Below are positions 11,001-18,725 of a DNA stretch of 59,183 nt, one piece after another. The position numbers and the translations under genes were made by a program. Source of the DNA: Eubacterium sp. (GTDB taxonomy: Bacteria > Bacillota > Clostridia > Lachnospirales > Lachnospiraceae); contig JAFWIO010000046.1 in assembly GCA_017514785.1 (NCBI GenBank), positions 1-59,183 of the forward strand, given 5' to 3'. Numbering within the stretch: position 1 is the stretch's first letter; each line of letters opens with the position of its first letter. The notes beneath the pieces are model-generated. The model was not told the origin of the DNA, did no database searches, and saw nothing but the letters and a program-made list of their open reading frames with translations.

Positions 11001-14000
11001 TAACATTCTTCTTGGATAAACTATCTAACGGTGGTGAACTAAAAGTAACAAGTGTTACATTTACACCACAAGGTAACTGGACAAGAGTACCAGATAATAC
11101 ACCTACATTTAAGATAAGTGATATTCCATATGATTATGCATTTAGAAATAAAGATGGATCATTCGACCCAACTCACGTGACAGGAACTCGTGACTGGTAT
11201 GTATTTGCCGGCGAGTGGAATAACCCACAAGATCCAAGCATTATTGAAGGATGTATACTATATTATGATCAGGATTTCACAAAGACTGGTCAGCCAATGG
11301 TTAAGATTGGTGAAGGTAACAGAGGAGACCCTGCATGTGCTCAGGTTAAAGTACATAACGATGAAGCATATCAGGATCTAGATGACTATACAAACTACTA
11401 TATGACATATACATTCTACTCATCAGAAGAAGGTGATGTTCATATTACACACGAAGGATACGAGCCTAATGCCCCTGAAAAATTCCATGTTCAGAAGGGT
11501 ATGAACACTTACAGAAAGATACTAACAATCCTTCCAGAAAGTAGAACAACTGAAAACAGCATCTACATGAGCTTAACAGCCAGCACTTATGGTCCTGGTG
11601 GAGAAGTAATACCAGACGGTACTCCACTTCCAGTAGGAACAGAGTTATACGGATTCAAGGTAGAATACCAGAGAACAGATGCTGATCTATTTACACTAAT
11701 TACAGATAGTAGAGATGGTACAGCACATTATGACCCTATCGTTAAAGATAACGATAATAGAGGACTTCTAAATGGTTACACTAACTCATTCTACGGTGGA
11801 AGAATGAGCTATAAGGAAGGAGCTTATGCAGAAGGCGAAGATGATATCGCTAAGATGACAGTTCGTCTTGATGCAACAAGTGGAAACTTTGGACCACTAG
11901 ACAGTCTAACTGCTCCTTGGCCATGTCATTTGCGTATTCCAAATGATTACTTCTATGGAAGAACAGATACTGATGGAAATGCTTTAGTAAAAGACAAGAC
12001 ATATAAGTTGAGATTCTTCTATAATGTAGACCTTACAAACGCTGAGAGCGAAATAGCTGATGGCAAAGGTCTAGTAATGGTTAGACAGGGCTATGATAAC
12101 TGGGTACCAGCTAGATATGAAACTAGCGGTGGTCTAAACATGGCTAACGGCACAATTACTGCTAAGAACGGATACACAAGTCACGATAACTATAATAAGA
12201 CAGGCGGTATTGATATGGTTTATAATCCAGATGCAACAATACCTACTGAATATGTACAGTTTGACTTTAGTGAGATTCCAGCAGGTGCAGAAATTTCAGA
12301 TATTAGTTGGGAATTCTGGGCACCAAAATATGATGTATATATTGACGGAGTGAAGAATACTGCAAGTCCTATCACTGAAGATGAGGGATCTAATGTATAC
12401 ACATTCCCTACAAATGAGACTCAAGGATTTGAGAATGTTGCTTACTTCGAAGATGGCGATGGAAACCAATATGCTCCAGGATCAACAGTTCCATTTGCAA
12501 CATTTAATGATATCATCCAGGGAGACTTATATGTAACAGCAGTTAGAAACCATACTGTAACAATAGTTGATGCTGATCATCCTTCAGTAGAAATTCAAAC
12601 AGCAAGTGTTGAACACGGTGATAACTATACACTTCCAACTATATCAGGAGTTGAGTACTATACTTATGATAATGTTGATTACGATCCAGGCGATGTTATT
12701 GGACCAATCGAGGATGACGAAACAGTATATGCTCATCTAGCACAGAATACTCATACAGTTATTATTCTAAATCCTGATGGAACTAACTATAGTACAACAG
12801 TTGTGGCGGATGGTGATCCGTTCACATTCCCATCTGGACAGGACTTGGATAACATTAAGAACTTTGTTAATACAAGTGATCCTACAGATACTAAGACTAA
12901 GGGTACACAGATTTCAGTAACTTCAGATTTGACATATCAGATGGTACCTTATAACTACTACACAATTACAATTGATGGTACAGTAGATCAGACAGTGAGA
13001 GAGGATCAGACATACACATGGCCAACAGGTAGTCACGTGATAGGATATGATGATAAAGGCTCACAAGAAAGATATAATCCTGGCTCTACATTTACTCCGG
13101 CTAGAGATTATGATGTAACAACTGTATATGGCTACTCAGTAACTATCGTAGATGAAAATGGAGATGTTCTATATGAAGAGGACGACATTGAATCAGGTGA
13201 GTCGTTCACATTGTTTGATGAGACAGAACCTGGATACGAAAACATTGACCACTACGAAGGCGTTGAAGGTACAACAGGTACATATCAGCCAGGAGAAGCA
13301 GTTGAGATTCAAGATTCTGACTTAACTTTCAAGGCTATCATGAAAGCCCCTGTAACTACATACACATGGACAGTAGACGGACAGCCGGGTGGAACAGTTG
13401 CAGCAGGAACAGAGATTACTCTTCCTTCAACAGCTACAGTTGGTTACTTACTAGAGTACAAAGATGGACAAGATCAAGGTGCAACAGATGATCTTTACAA
13501 ACCAGCTAGTACTTATGTAGTAAATAGAAATGTAAACTTCATTTCAATTAACTCAGTAGCTCTTAACCCTATACCAGGTGCTGCGATGAGATTTGAAGGA
13601 GATTCTAGTGAAACAGCTAAGGATGCTAGAGGTATTGCATTTGCAGCTACACTTACTGTAAACGGTGGAACAAATGAAAATATTCTAAGTTCTGATGCAT
13701 TCCAGACAGGTATGATTATTACTTCACTTGATGCATTTACAGATATCTTTGAAGAAGATATTACAATCGAGAAAGTGGCAGCTGATACAACAGGTTCAGC
13801 AGTTGATATCCAGAATACTGGAAAAGATGCTGAGAAATGGACAACAGGACAGCCTGGTAATTACCGTTGCGGAATTACTCATATGAAGGATGCTAACATC
13901 GCTAGAGATTTCGTTGCTAGAGGATATACAAAGATAACATTCGTAGACGGATCTACATATGATACAATTTACGCTGATAATCCTAGTAGCCAGACAGCAA

Positions 14001-14107
14001 GAAACATTAAGCAAATAGCAACATTAATCTACACAGAACATTATGATTACTATGCTACATTGCCAAAGGCATGGCAAGAAATGGTTCTTGAATGTATGGA
14101 ACACTAA
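5081..14107 (+). CDS. Giant secreted modular surface protein (3008 aa) with eleven alternating beta-sandwich-like repeats
   Basis: Unnamed exported protein. The signal peptide (about 1-31) ends TSA-ATDW. Residues 32-227 are a divergent first module. Eleven ~157-176-aa modules follow, starting near residues 228, 404, 573, 744, 904, 1061, 1219, 1376, 1536, 1693 and 1855. Each begins with a PW[TKY]L segment and WG-x-M-x-YKV and ends in a SITF strand. They alternate strictly between type A (SAGHTY) and type B (ATTAGL). Residues 2000-2205 and 2205-2420 are two domains shared with the paralogue at 14497-18540. Six ~60-70-aa beta repeats (TVTI, TFP, PG motifs) span 2420-2815, and a conserved ~190-aa terminal domain spans 2821-3008. 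No LPXTG, transmembrane anchor, SLH or dockerin motif is visible. The modules resemble carbohydrate-binding beta-sandwiches (CBM4/9/22-like) in layout; this is inference. A tiny gene follows 19 bases later. Confidence 0.85.
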   Translation: MKKYLKRVIAIVAAIAMTVTGMTFTPSKTSAATDWIDVADSRIPTATSGSAATVERYTLGTATDFDEQGVWDLQSSQNQWANWHGRYKNADDYEGFTVHNQVYQNRGGIYVWTHDLKPQSAFNLQQGKTYHLTVTVDFTGVNADQPTQMVTEGGDTNMDVSKTATAGASTQTYEADVVPGSGEFNLKFCYTKNYQTCEVGTFTFTSIVFEEADTFIPLANATITQPSGTPWTLFAETNGDNKWGRMSYDIDGTAANVNGTNIRVDNGSGWMEAWATYAKLLNYGAIAKDTDNHSLVDGNFYEATINYSVSQTTPTPVSGEPRMLGVNFFGQGVEEYEVDSLTNNITIEDFQYDASNDDIIFWLDEIKAGTEFRVDSITFTPVESGWGMVPVRATDTDPKFTPTGTPWTINVLRNEQETDGTWGQMKYKVDGDASAIGSTKMRLLSTSGVKSNWWNSAALVDYATTAGLEEDFTYTGTITFNSTNATESGKKLYVYFQGNEYAFSLNSGNTTLNIPSFVYDSGASKDIEFNFEEIPNNTDVYVNDITFTKAQDEQDFVVVPHSVDHIATKNNINTPWTLHAEYNGVPETGTWGKLWYKVAGTTQAQIQDMGSTTIRVVNNAAAEQWVSAKLANYTVGKMTAGHSYTCTVTWDYEDNSNKSGASGDILSMAIPGAEDGNNTFNMDADDETFTTPEFEFNGSSSDVVFALDKLRKGSDISIKSVTFEQTDDDFTVLTNDGEYYAISGTPWKLRANGTGDSHGAMKYKVDSPAATIGNTTMRLTATGENKQWWWLSAKLEDYATTAGLIEDFTYSGSVVVNVSQAVPAQALDIVFNNHTFTNASALTAGTNTIPLSQFVYTPAESKDIEFNLGGMPNKTDFSVSSITFTAVNPEGWIPAAQNTDVTAGVWTLHSQYDGQPTGTWGRMWYKTSGSDLDDTTVKVMGPGGEYVWNTATLTDYLASRMSAGHTYAVDIDYTIANATAGDTVTITVGNNPGSVESVANGLNAYSIESFEYDGTNEDIQFIPDGLTKGAEFTVTGITIEQLDAGFENVPSNNENFKPAANNPWTLFAAYNASTNTWGAMKYKVEGTGEDVSDTTMRLVTNSQSDDYNWTIGTLKNYATTAGLDTDFAYTGAIVINDEAEGTIKVVVDGTEYTQDLSQSHTIAIPQFTFTGASNDITFFFNNMEDGTDFNVESITFTRVDAGWQKVPANNETFKPSQENPWTLTTINDGVNTWGKMQYKVDGTASAVNGTTIKVVNAGGTEEWNFAKLKNYLTSEMSAGHTYSFDMTYTIAGASANDKMTIAVANNPGSLETVSNGTNTYSIESFDYDGTNSDIVFMLDKLSNGTTLKVNSITITQLDAGFENVPANVTGGYNPDGTPWYLTVTYGGNSWGAMKYKVEDPSSALGNTTLRLVNNSQTTEYSWTSAALPNYATTAGLESDFDYTGSIIIDSAAEGILKVVVDGTEYTLDLSQSHTLSIPQFTFRGAANGGSDDIVFMFDQMENGTDFSVVSMSFPRVDNGWQKVPANNETFKPSQDNPWTLTTINDGVNTWGKMQYKVDGTASAVNGTTIKVVNAGGTEEWNFAKLKNYLTSEMSAGHTYSFDMTYTIAGASANDKVTIAVANNPGSLETVSNGTNTYSIESFDYDGTNSDIVFMLDKLSNGTTLKVNSITIQQLDAGYENVPANVQAGYNPTGTPWYLTVTNDGSSSWGAMKYKVDGQSGVVGDTSFILTNNSGTTDYSWTSATLKNYAPTAGLESDFAYTGSIQFNPEAEGTVSVTFNGTTYTKTFSNAEGGHTLTIPEFTYRGADYGESDDFVFNFDLMTNGTEFAVENMTFVRVEPEWIKVPGTEGGVSPTGTPWTLKSFNNKSTTWGRMQYKVDSPASDIGNTTMRLINMGGDNEWNFAVLEGYAASNMSVGKFYTATVQYQYDDNGFGKSGAAGDELTMSLNGTSYDLDVDETSFTTEEFNYTGSDSDVTFFLDKLSNGGELKVTSVTFTPQGNWTRVPDNTPTFKISDIPYDYAFRNKDGSFDPTHVTGTRDWYVFAGEWNNPQDPSIIEGCILYYDQDFTKTGQPMVKIGEGNRGDPACAQVKVHNDEAYQDLDDYTNYYMTYTFYSSEEGDVHITHEGYEPNAPEKFHVQKGMNTYRKILTILPESRTTENSIYMSLTASTYGPGGEVIPDGTPLPVGTELYGFKVEYQRTDADLFTLITDSRDGTAHYDPIVKDNDNRGLLNGYTNSFYGGRMSYKEGAYAEGEDDIAKMTVRLDATSGNFGPLDSLTAPWPCHLRIPNDYFYGRTDTDGNALVKDKTYKLRFFYNVDLTNAESEIADGKGLVMVRQGYDNWVPARYETSGGLNMANGTITAKNGYTSHDNYNKTGGIDMVYNPDATIPTEYVQFDFSEIPAGAEISDISWEFWAPKYDVYIDGVKNTASPITEDEGSNVYTFPTNETQGFENVAYFEDGDGNQYAPGSTVPFATFNDIIQGDLYVTAVRNHTVTIVDADHPSVEIQTASVEHGDNYTLPTISGVEYYTYDNVDYDPGDVIGPIEDDETVYAHLAQNTHTVIILNPDGTNYSTTVVADGDPFTFPSGQDLDNIKNFVNTSDPTDTKTKGTQISVTSDLTYQMVPYNYYTITIDGTVDQTVREDQTYTWPTGSHVIGYDDKGSQERYNPGSTFTPARDYDVTTVYGYSVTIVDENGDVLYEEDDIESGESFTLFDETEPGYENIDHYEGVEGTTGTYQPGEAVEIQDSDLTFKAIMKAPVTTYTWTVDGQPGGTVAAGTEITLPSTATVGYLLEYKDGQDQGATDDLYKPASTYVVNRNVNFISINSVALNPIPGAAMRFEGDSSETAKDARGIAFAATLTVNGGTNENILSSDAFQTGMIITSLDAFTDIFEEDITIEKVAADTTGSAVDIQNTGKDAEKWTTGQPGNYRCGITHMKDANIARDFVARGYTKITFVDGSTYDTIYADNPSSQTARNIKQIATLIYTEHYDYYATLPKAWQEMVLECMEH
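8684..9178 (+). repeat. Near-identical higher-order repeat, copy 1
   Basis: About 495 bases encoding one type A module that recur 951 bases downstream with only scattered substitutions. The offset is exactly 317 codons. Confidence 0.9.
9635..10129 (+). repeat. Near-identical higher-order repeat, copy 2
   Basis: Second copy of the 8684-9178 segment at an offset of 951 bases. Divergence rises towards the end (FENVPANV versus YENVPANV). This points to recent duplication or gene conversion of an A-B pair. Confidence 0.9.
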
Positions 14108-14126
14108 TTGAAGGGAGGAAGCTAAG

Positions 14127-14264
14127 ATGAAAGATTTGTATATTAAACCAGAAGTAGAATTAAAAGAATTCAATATAGTTGATGTTATTACCGGCAGTGG
14201 TCAAGAAGAACAGACACAGAAGTCGGGAGACAGTAATGAACCAGGATGGTCAATCATTGTCTAA
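14127..14264 (+). CDS. Tiny conserved partner protein of giant protein 1 (45 aa)
   Basis: Short gene of unknown function with a strong ribosome-binding site (GGGAGG at 14113-14118, 8-base spacer), 19 bases after the giant gene and before its terminator. It starts MKDLYIKPEVELKEF and continues NIVDVI; a variable Gly/Ser/Gln/Glu-rich stretch follows, and it ends GWSIIV. A paralogue (18555-18704) sits in the same place after the second giant gene: 16 of the first 21 or so residues are identical and both end in W-S-I plus two residues. It has no signal peptide, membrane segment or cysteine. Conserved start, variable middle and conserved end recall a leader/core precursor peptide, but no modifying enzyme is visible nearby. 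A co-translated export or assembly partner is equally possible. Confidence 0.75.
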   Translation: MKDLYIKPEVELKEFNIVDVITGSGQEEQTQKSGDSNEPGWSIIV

Positions 14265-14278
14265 TAGCATTAAATAAA

Positions 14279-14314
14279 GAAACCCTCGGACTTATGTCCG
14301 AGGGTTTTCTTTTG
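14279..14314 (+). terminator. Rho-independent terminator of cassette 1
   Basis: An 11-12-bp GC-rich stem (14280-14291 with 14296-14307), a TTAT loop and a T-rich tail. It lies directly after the tiny gene, so giant and tiny gene form one unit. Confidence 0.95.
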
Positions 14315-14376
14315 TTCTGTCTAAACTATAAAACAAACTACCTTTCTAAAAATGATACTGTTTTGAATACATGCAC

Positions 14377-14405
14377 TTTATAAATTTTTGATACTTGTTT
14401 ATAAT
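14377..14405 (+). promoter_or_regulatory. Promoter of giant-protein cassette 2
   Basis: TTTATA at 14377-14382, a 17-base spacer and a perfect TATAAT at 14400-14405. It is homologous base for base in layout to the cassette 1 promoter (4945-4973), including GCACTT overlapping the -35 and GATACT in the spacer. Similarity continues upstream at constant spacing. Confidence 0.7.
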
Positions 14406-14417
14406 TAATATACTAAG

Positions 14418-14449
14418 ATGGCATAACTGTCTTTGGGTTTTTGTGCCAT
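14418..14449 (+). promoter_or_regulatory. Leader hairpin in 5' UTR of giant gene 2
   Basis: A 9-bp stem (14418-14426 with 14441-14449, one G-U) right at the predicted 5' end of the transcript. Its position matches the hairpin at 4999-5039 though its sequence differs. Confidence 0.5.
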
Positions 14450-14496
14450 TTAATATTTTATTGTAACTAAAAGGTTTTTACGAGAGGAGAAAAACA

Positions 14497-17400
14497 ATGA
14501 AAAAGCAATTGAGAAAGGCTCTAGCAATTTTAAGTGCAGTAGCGTTTGCTTTTACTAGCATTACATTTGGCCCAGCCAATGTAAGTGCGGCAGACACTTG
14601 GACACATTGTCAAGCATCAGCGAGCGGAACTACTACACAACCTAGTGGAACTCCATGGACTTTTGTTTCAACAAACAATAAGAGTTCTACATGGGGAAAT
14701 ATGGATTATTGTATTACAGATCCATCAGACCCATCAGATGTAAGCAGTTTAAAATTTAGAAAGAACTATAGTGGAATCGGAGGAAATGGAAAGCCTCTTG
14801 TTTTCTCATGGTTTTGGGATGCTGCTAAGTTAGAAGGATATGGTAACGATGTTCTTAATATGGAAAGTGATGTTAAGTATACAGGAACTATTCATATTAA
14901 TGCATCAAAAGCCACTGAAACTACTCAAAGTGGTGAACAGTGTAAGTTCAGAATTATACCTTTTGGACAGACAGAAATTGATACTACTTTAGCAGTAGGT
15001 GATAACGAAGTAGAAATTCCTGCATTTACTTATAGTGCAGGCAGTCCTGATATTGTATTTAACTTAATACAATTACCAAACGCAGGCGAAATCACAATCG
15101 CAAGTATTGAGGTTCAAAAAGTAACAGATGGTTATACAGATGTGCCAATCAATGAAGATTATAATCCAGATGATGACACAGATAACCCTTGGACTTTGAA
15201 AGTTCAGCGTTCACAATCAGATGATACTTGGGGAAAAATGAGCTACAAGATAGATGAAACTGGCTCTACATTACTAGATTCTACATATCTAAGAGCAGAT
15301 GTTGTTGGACATGATGATGCAAGCACTGGCGTAGATCAGGATGACCCACAAGCATGGTGGTGGTGGAATAGTGGAAAACTAGATAAATATGCTGATGATT
15401 CTGGAATGTCAGAAGGTAAATCATATGAAGGAACAGTTCATTTTGAGTATACTGCTCCAGATCCAGCAACAGGATATTCACCACAAATCAGAATGATTGT
15501 TAACGGTAACGTTCAGACTATCGCTCTAGATGAAGGCGATAACGAACTTCCTATACCAGAGTTTGAGTACGGAAGTGCTCTACCAACTATTGAGTTTAAC
15601 TTTGACTTACTTGAGACTGGTGCAGTCTTTAGAGTAACTGAAGTTGAGTTAACACAAGTAGGTGGAAACTGGGTAAGAGTACCTGAAGTGGAAGAAGGAG
15701 TACCATATGGCGTGGTAGTTCCTGTAGAGTATAATAGTTCAATGACACAATCAGGTGTTGTACTCCATAACTGGCAACTATTTAACGGATACTGGGGCGG
15801 TGAAGGATGTAAGTTATATTATGATAATGACTTAGAGAATCCTAGAGACCCATTGAAGATTAAGATAGGTGCTGGTAATAGATGGGAACCAGCAAGTGCA
15901 CAGGTTAAACTTACAAACACTGATGCATATCAGGAACTAGAAGATTATACAAACTATTATATGTACTATACATTTACTTCTACTCAGAAGGGTACAGTAC
16001 ATATTAACCAAGAAGGATATGATCCTGAAGGTTTAGAGAGAGTAGATATTACAGATGATGACTATGATTCTTCGGATGGACTTTATCATGTGACATTTAA
16101 GAAGATCTTTACAGTTCTTCCTGAAAGCACAGGAAACTTAACAATGTTCTGTACAGGTACAACATATGGACCTGGTGGAGTTGTTTTGGAAGATGGAGAT
16201 CCAGTACCAGAAGGAACTATTTTCTCAGACTTTAAGATTACTTATAGTAGACAGGACGCTGAAGGATGGACACTAGTTACAGATAGTAGACATCAAGATC
16301 ATCAGAATATTGACAATATAGTTGTTGATTCACAGCAGAATCCACTTCTTAGAGCTTATGCTAACTCTTATAACAAGGGTAGATTAAGCTATAAGGCTGG
16401 ATATAATGCAGATGGTGCTAATGACGTCGCTAAGATGGGACTTCGTCTTGACCAGACAGCTGGTTCAGAGATTGAAGATTATTCATTTGACGAGTCATGG
16501 GGCGCTAACTATCAGATTCCAAATGCAGCATTCTATAATAGAAATGATACAAATGGAAATCCTCTTGTAGATGGAAAATCATATAAATTAAGATTCTACC
16601 TATATGTAGATCTACCAGCTAACACAACTATGCCTACAGATACTAGTGGTATCATCTTTGTACAGCAAGGCTATAGATCAGATCAGTGGGCTAGATACAA
16701 TATAGGTTCAACTACTGGAACTAAGATTACAAAAGATGGCTTCTATATGGTAAATGGTTCATTCACTAAGAAGAATGGCGGAGACCCATATATCGCATAC
16801 GAGGGCGACAAAGAAGGCGGAATTGATTTCGTTTATGATTCACAGTGGAACACTGGAACTCGTAGCTATGACAACGAGCCATACAGTGTAATGTTAGACT
16901 TCAGTGAGTTCCCAGAAGGAACAATTATTAGTGGAGTAGATTGGGAATTCTATGCACCAGGATATAACGTATATATCGATGGTACAAAGAACAACACTGA
17001 CCCAATCATTGAAGATGTAGGACATAACACATATACATTCCCAAGCAACCAGACTCAAGGATTTGAGAATGTAGTTAAATATGTAGATACTACAGATCCT
17101 ACAAAAGAATATACACCAGGTCAGACTATTACATTTAATGACTTTAATGGTGCAGATATTAGAGTAACTGCTGTTAGACAGCATGAGGTTACAATAGACG
17201 GTGAACATAATGCATATGTTATTGACGGTGAGAACTATACATTCCCAACAAATGACACACCAGGATTTGAGAATGTAAAAGAATTCACAGACGGAGTTAA
17301 TACATATCAGCCAGGCCAGACTATTGGACCAGTGGAAGAAGACTTAGCATTTGAGTCAGTTCCATATGCTTCAACAAAAGTATATATTAGAGAAGGAAGT

Positions 17401-18540
17401 ACTACAGGACCTCTTCTAGTTACAGGTAATGTACCAGAGGGACAGCAGTATCAACTTCCTACAATTTCAGGAATTCAAAACTATACATATAACGGACAGA
17501 CATACAACGCAGGCGATAAGATTGGACCATTTACAGAAGATGTTACTGTAGTGGCTAATCCTACACCTACACACACAATTACAATTGTAAATGCTGATGA
17601 TCCATCAGAGACTCTATTGACAGTTACTGATTTCCCACATGGAGATTATTATGAATTGCCAGACCTATCACCAGATTATGATGTAGATTACTATGAATAT
17701 GATGGTGAGCCATGGACAATTGGCGAGTCTATTGGACCTATCAACGGAAACACAGTAGTAGAGGCTGTACTAGTTGAATATCACACAATTACTATTGATG
17801 GTGACTTCTACGCATCAGTTAGAGATGGCGGAAGCTTCACATTCCCTGATGGAGCTACAGCAGCTAAGATTGGTTATATCGAGGTAGAAGGTTCAGATGT
17901 CTTTGACCCAGGCACAGAAGTTACTGGCATTTATGAAGATAGAGATTATCTATCAATCGATGAAATGCAGATAACTCCTAAGCCAGGTGCTTGTATTTAT
18001 CTAAACGATAAAGACAAAGTAAACAGAAGAGGTATCGCATTTGGTGCAGAGTTCAGATTGTTATCACAAAGTGGTGAGATAATCAATTACCAAGAATATG
18101 AAAATGTTTACAAGTCAGATGCATTCAAACTTGGTACAATGATCACTACAGAAGACTTGCTATATGACTTCTTCGACGGAGACTTGGATCTAAGTTCAGT
18201 TCAGAAGGCACAGGATGCTGGACATCCAGAGTACATCAAGAACATTGCAAATGATTACTCATTCTGTGATGTAGAAGATCCTACACAGAACTTTGCTGAA
18301 TATCGTGCTGGTATTATCAATCTAAATGATTATAATATTACTAGAAACTTTATTGCTAAGTCATATGGTTATGTTGAAACAGCAAGTGGTAAGACTATTG
18401 ACGTTGTATATGCTGACTTAACACAGCCAAGATCAATTAAGCAAGTTGCTATTAACTTAAAGGCAGTTCCTTCATACTATAATAACCTTCCTCAGTGGAA
18501 GAAAGATATTATAGATGAGTGCGCAGCTTACTTAGACTAA
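14497..18540 (+). CDS. Large secreted modular surface protein (1347 aa), paralogue of giant protein 1
   Basis: Exported protein with a signal peptide (1-31, ending VSA-ADTW). It has the same architecture as the 3008-aa neighbour but only two PW/WG beta-sandwich-like modules (from residues 51 and 229). The two shared middle domains follow (about 409-590, with CKLYYD and GAGNR, and 590-828, with TDSR and GRLSYK). Five ~60-70-aa beta repeats span 829-1150 and resemble the Listeria-Bacteroides/InlB B-repeat style (inference). The conserved terminal domain is about 1150-1347, with PKPGA, RGIAF, SDAFKLG, YRAGI, YADL and SIKQVA segments. No cell-wall sorting signal is visible. The ribosome-binding region matches that of giant gene 1. 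A tiny partner gene follows after 14 bases. The two proteins probably arose by duplication of a whole cassette with later change in repeat number. Confidence 0.85.
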   Translation: MKKQLRKALAILSAVAFAFTSITFGPANVSAADTWTHCQASASGTTTQPSGTPWTFVSTNNKSSTWGNMDYCITDPSDPSDVSSLKFRKNYSGIGGNGKPLVFSWFWDAAKLEGYGNDVLNMESDVKYTGTIHINASKATETTQSGEQCKFRIIPFGQTEIDTTLAVGDNEVEIPAFTYSAGSPDIVFNLIQLPNAGEITIASIEVQKVTDGYTDVPINEDYNPDDDTDNPWTLKVQRSQSDDTWGKMSYKIDETGSTLLDSTYLRADVVGHDDASTGVDQDDPQAWWWWNSGKLDKYADDSGMSEGKSYEGTVHFEYTAPDPATGYSPQIRMIVNGNVQTIALDEGDNELPIPEFEYGSALPTIEFNFDLLETGAVFRVTEVELTQVGGNWVRVPEVEEGVPYGVVVPVEYNSSMTQSGVVLHNWQLFNGYWGGEGCKLYYDNDLENPRDPLKIKIGAGNRWEPASAQVKLTNTDAYQELEDYTNYYMYYTFTSTQKGTVHINQEGYDPEGLERVDITDDDYDSSDGLYHVTFKKIFTVLPESTGNLTMFCTGTTYGPGGVVLEDGDPVPEGTIFSDFKITYSRQDAEGWTLVTDSRHQDHQNIDNIVVDSQQNPLLRAYANSYNKGRLSYKAGYNADGANDVAKMGLRLDQTAGSEIEDYSFDESWGANYQIPNAAFYNRNDTNGNPLVDGKSYKLRFYLYVDLPANTTMPTDTSGIIFVQQGYRSDQWARYNIGSTTGTKITKDGFYMVNGSFTKKNGGDPYIAYEGDKEGGIDFVYDSQWNTGTRSYDNEPYSVMLDFSEFPEGTIISGVDWEFYAPGYNVYIDGTKNNTDPIIEDVGHNTYTFPSNQTQGFENVVKYVDTTDPTKEYTPGQTITFNDFNGADIRVTAVRQHEVTIDGEHNAYVIDGENYTFPTNDTPGFENVKEFTDGVNTYQPGQTIGPVEEDLAFESVPYASTKVYIREGSTTGPLLVTGNVPEGQQYQLPTISGIQNYTYNGQTYNAGDKIGPFTEDVTVVANPTPTHTITIVNADDPSETLLTVTDFPHGDYYELPDLSPDYDVDYYEYDGEPWTIGESIGPINGNTVVEAVLVEYHTITIDGDFYASVRDGGSFTFPDGATAAKIGYIEVEGSDVFDPGTEVTGIYEDRDYLSIDEMQITPKPGACIYLNDKDKVNRRGIAFGAEFRLLSQSGEIINYQEYENVYKSDAFKLGTMITTEDLLYDFFDGDLDLSSVQKAQDAGHPEYIKNIANDYSFCDVEDPTQNFAEYRAGIINLNDYNITRNFIAKSYGYVETASGKTIDVVYADLTQPRSIKQVAINLKAVPSYYNNLPQWKKDIIDECAAYLD

Positions 18541-18554
18541 GGAGGTACGGTATG

Positions 18555-18704
18555 ATGAAAGATTTATATTTAAAACCAGAAGTAGAATTAAAGAAATTCG
18601 ATACTGTTGATGTCATTAAGTGTAGCGACGGACCAAATAATGGTGAAGGCGTTGTAGCTAATGAAGATCCAACAGGTAAGGTTGATTGGTCGATCTATGG
18701 ATAA
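18555..18704 (+). CDS. Tiny conserved partner protein of giant protein 2 (49 aa)
   Basis: Paralogue of the 45-aa protein at 14127-14264. It begins MKDLYLKPEVELKKF, continues DTVDVI, has a variable Gly/Asn/Asp-rich middle with one cysteine, and ends DWSIYG. The ATG at 18555 (9 bases after GGAGG at 18541-18545) is chosen because it matches the paralogue; an ATG three bases earlier is also possible. A longer reading from 18519 would overlap the giant gene and is unlikely. The repeated arrangement of giant gene, tiny gene and terminator indicates a functional link. No known family is assigned. Confidence 0.75.
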   Translation: MKDLYLKPEVELKKFDTVDVIKCSDGPNNGEGVVANEDPTGKVDWSIYG

Positions 18705-18725
18705 AAAATTACTTTAAAGTAATAC

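Larger units (their letters stand above)
5762..11072 (+). repeat. Array of eleven tandem modules in A-B-A-B alternation
   Basis: Coding repeat array inside the giant gene. Type A modules (1st, 3rd, 5th, 7th, 9th, 11th) carry a GHTY-type strand after the NY segment and mostly end QLDAGFENVP-like. Type B modules (2nd, 4th, 6th, 8th, 10th) carry Y-A-x-TAGL-x-x-DF-x-YTG and end RVD-x-GWQKVP-like. The repeating unit is therefore a dimer of about 945-951 bp. Confidence 0.85.

Noticed and set aside
5081-18540. Cell-wall sorting signal, SLH or dockerin domains in the two giant proteins
   Set aside because: I looked at both C-termini and linkers. There is no LPXTG plus hydrophobic tail, no SLH triplets and no calcium-binding dockerin duplicate.
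14127-18704. Firm call of a RiPP biosynthetic cluster
   Set aside because: No maturase, peptidase or dedicated exporter is encoded near the tiny proteins; only the peptide architecture is suggestive.
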